Assembly (NCBI GenBank): GCA_018056215.1
Contig: JAGPGB010000043.1
Location: 1-8,163 of the forward strand
Length of the DNA: 8,163 bases
Direction: 5' to 3'
DNA from: Bacteroidales bacterium
GTDB lineage: Bacteria > Bacteroidota > Bacteroidia > Bacteroidales > DTU049
This document shows positions 7,110 to 8,163 of this stretch, one piece after another. A program made the translations under genes and the position numbers. Each line of letters begins with the position of its first letter. Positions within the stretch are counted from its first letter, which is position 1. Under the pieces are notes generated by a model that worked only from the letters and a program-made list of their open reading frames with translations, was not told the DNA's origin and did no database searches.

Positions 7110-8087
7110 TTATTTGCTTCTATTTGCTATTACATCGATTACATTTTTAAGTAATGATTTTTTTTCTTTATCTAAAGATAATAAATCTATATTATTTTGG
7201 GTTTTCATTATATGATAATCGATTTGTTCTTCAGTTTTTTTATCTATATTTAGTTTTTTATATAAATCGATGACTTTATTTATTTTGTCATCATTATTTA
7301 TATTTTTATCATTATATAAATGATAAAAATCTTGCTTATCTTTTTCATCTTCTATACTTTGATATGCAGTAATATACAAAAAAGTTTTTTTAGCATCTAA
7401 AATATCACCACCAATTTTTTTACCAAAAATATTTTCATCAGCAAAACAATCAAAATAATCATCTTGCAATTGAAAAGCTAATCCCAGGTGAATACCTAGA
7501 TCATATATTGTCATTTCATCTGCTGTAGGACAATTACCGAGTAGAGCACCTATTTTCATAGAGCTAGCAATTAAAACGGCAGTTTTCAAGTAAATCATTT
7601 TTTCATAATCGCTAATAGTAACATCAATTTCATTCTCGAAATCCATATCTAATTGTTGCCCCTCACATACTTTAGTAGCTGTGCTAGTAAACTCATCTAG
7701 TATGCGAACTAAATATTTTTCTTTAGTTTTATTAACCATGCTGTAAGCTATAGCAAACAAAGTATCTCCTGCTAATAATGCTTTATTGAGCCCATATTTA
7801 GCTACTACTGTTTCTCTACCGCGTCTCATCTGAGCTTTGTCCATAATATCATCATGAAAGAGTGTGAAATTATGAAACAATTCTATGCCTAATGCTGGTG
7901 GCACCGCATCATCGATGTTACCTCCGTATAAATCGCACAAAAATAAAATCAATGCTGGACGAAATCTTTTACCACCACATTCGATACCATATCTAATGGG
8001 CTCATACAAAGTTTGTGGTTCTTTATTCAAATCTATCTCAGCTAAATTTTTTTTGATATAATCAATATAATAATTAAGTATTTCCAT
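7110..8087 (-). CDS. trans-prenyl diphosphate synthase (FPP/GGPP-synthase type, IspA/IdsA-like)
   Basis: Cytosolic all-alpha isoprenyl diphosphate synthase that joins isopentenyl diphosphate to allylic diphosphates, supplying precursors for quinones, carotenoids or undecaprenyl carrier. The 325 residues are typical for the family. Visible: GGKRFRP (38-44) binding diphosphate, first aspartate-rich motif DDIMD (79-83) followed by RRGRET (88-93), GQQLDMDFE (143-151), K168-T169, and second aspartate-rich motif FQLQDDYFD (205-213) with GGDILDAKKT (226-235). Phe74 lies at -5 and Thr75 at -4 relative to the first motif, which has no two-residue insertion; this is the pattern of type I geranylgeranyl diphosphate synthases and argues for a short product (C15-C20). 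The C-terminal 75 residues are rich in Lys, Asn and Asp. The start keeps the family N-terminus (EPIRYGIECGGKR) and sits 19 bases after a -7 box. ispA is the nearest common symbol, but chain length is unproven. Same strand as rnr. Confidence 0.92.
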   Translation of the reverse strand: MEILNYYIDYIKKNLAEIDLNKEPQTLYEPIRYGIECGGKRFRPALILFLCDLYGGNIDDAVPPALGIELFHNFTLFHDDIMDKAQMRRGRETVVAKYGLNKALLAGDTLFAIAYSMVNKTKEKYLVRILDEFTSTATKVCEGQQLDMDFENEIDVTISDYEKMIYLKTAVLIASSMKIGALLGNCPTADEMTIYDLGIHLGLAFQLQDDYFDCFADENIFGKKIGGDILDAKKTFLYITAYQSIEDEKDKQDFYHLYNDKNINNDDKINKVIDLYKKLNIDKKTEEQIDYHIMKTQNNIDLLSLDKEKKSLLKNVIDVIANRSK

Positions 8088-8106
8088 AAATAACTTTTTA
8101 GCTTTA

Positions 8107-8114
8107 CAAAGGTA
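8107..8114 (-). promoter_or_regulatory. Bacteroidota-type -7 box upstream of the prenyl synthase gene
   Basis: Minus-strand 8114-8107 reads TACCTTTG, an exact TAnnTTTG match. Transcription would start around 8100, giving a leader of roughly a dozen bases to ATG 8087. No TTG can be found at the -33 distance because the upstream sequence is nearly pure A/T. The rest of 8115-8163 shows no coding signal. Confidence 0.5.
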
Positions 8115-8163
8115 TTAAAAAAATAAAAAATAAATTTTAATTATTGATAAATATTATTTGATT

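Noticed and set aside
1..8163. CRISPR array, tRNA, rRNA, insertion sequence or phage genes
   Set aside because: No regularly spaced repeats, no cloverleaf or rRNA sequence and no transposase or integrase motifs were seen on either strand.

Overview
The window looks like a chromosomal segment from an AT-rich member of the Bacteroidota. By eye GC is roughly 30%, arginine is often AGA, and start codons have no obvious Shine-Dalgarno sequence. Two of the genes are preceded by TAnnTTTG, the -7 promoter element typical of this phylum. The fused Wzz/BY-kinase, the secreted hypothetical protein and the RNase R without a basic tail also fit. No genus can be named from the sequence alone.

Left part (1-2170, + strand): the 3' end of a surface-polysaccharide operon. 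It holds the C-terminal two thirds or so of a Wzc-type tyrosine autokinase / chain-length regulator, cut by the window edge. After a single spacer base comes rfbC (rmlC), the dTDP-sugar 3,5-epimerase that makes the precursor of L-rhamnose or related 6-deoxyhexoses. The operon appears to end here, followed by about 100 bases of nearly pure A/T.

Middle (2275-5501): a secreted protein of unknown function, convergent with rnr (ribonuclease R). The two stop codons are only 11 bases apart, and one hairpin spans both of them.

Right part (5502-8163): an intergenic region of 239 bases with a 14-bp perfect palindrome and a T10 run. Next come a full-length umuC (Y-family polymerase, DNA polymerase V catalytic subunit) without an adjacent umuD, a short AT-rich gap, and a convergent trans-prenyl diphosphate synthase. 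rnr and the prenyl synthase lie on the same strand with umuC between them in the opposite orientation.

All six genes are intact except the first, which is only cut by the window edge. I see no tRNA, rRNA, CRISPR array, insertion sequence, origin or pseudogene, and no intergenic stretch longer than 300 bases. I do not see a convincing new multi-gene system. The items most worth a second look are the secreted unknown with its lysine-rich insert, the umuD-less umuC with a dyad upstream, and the shared 3' hairpin between the convergent genes.
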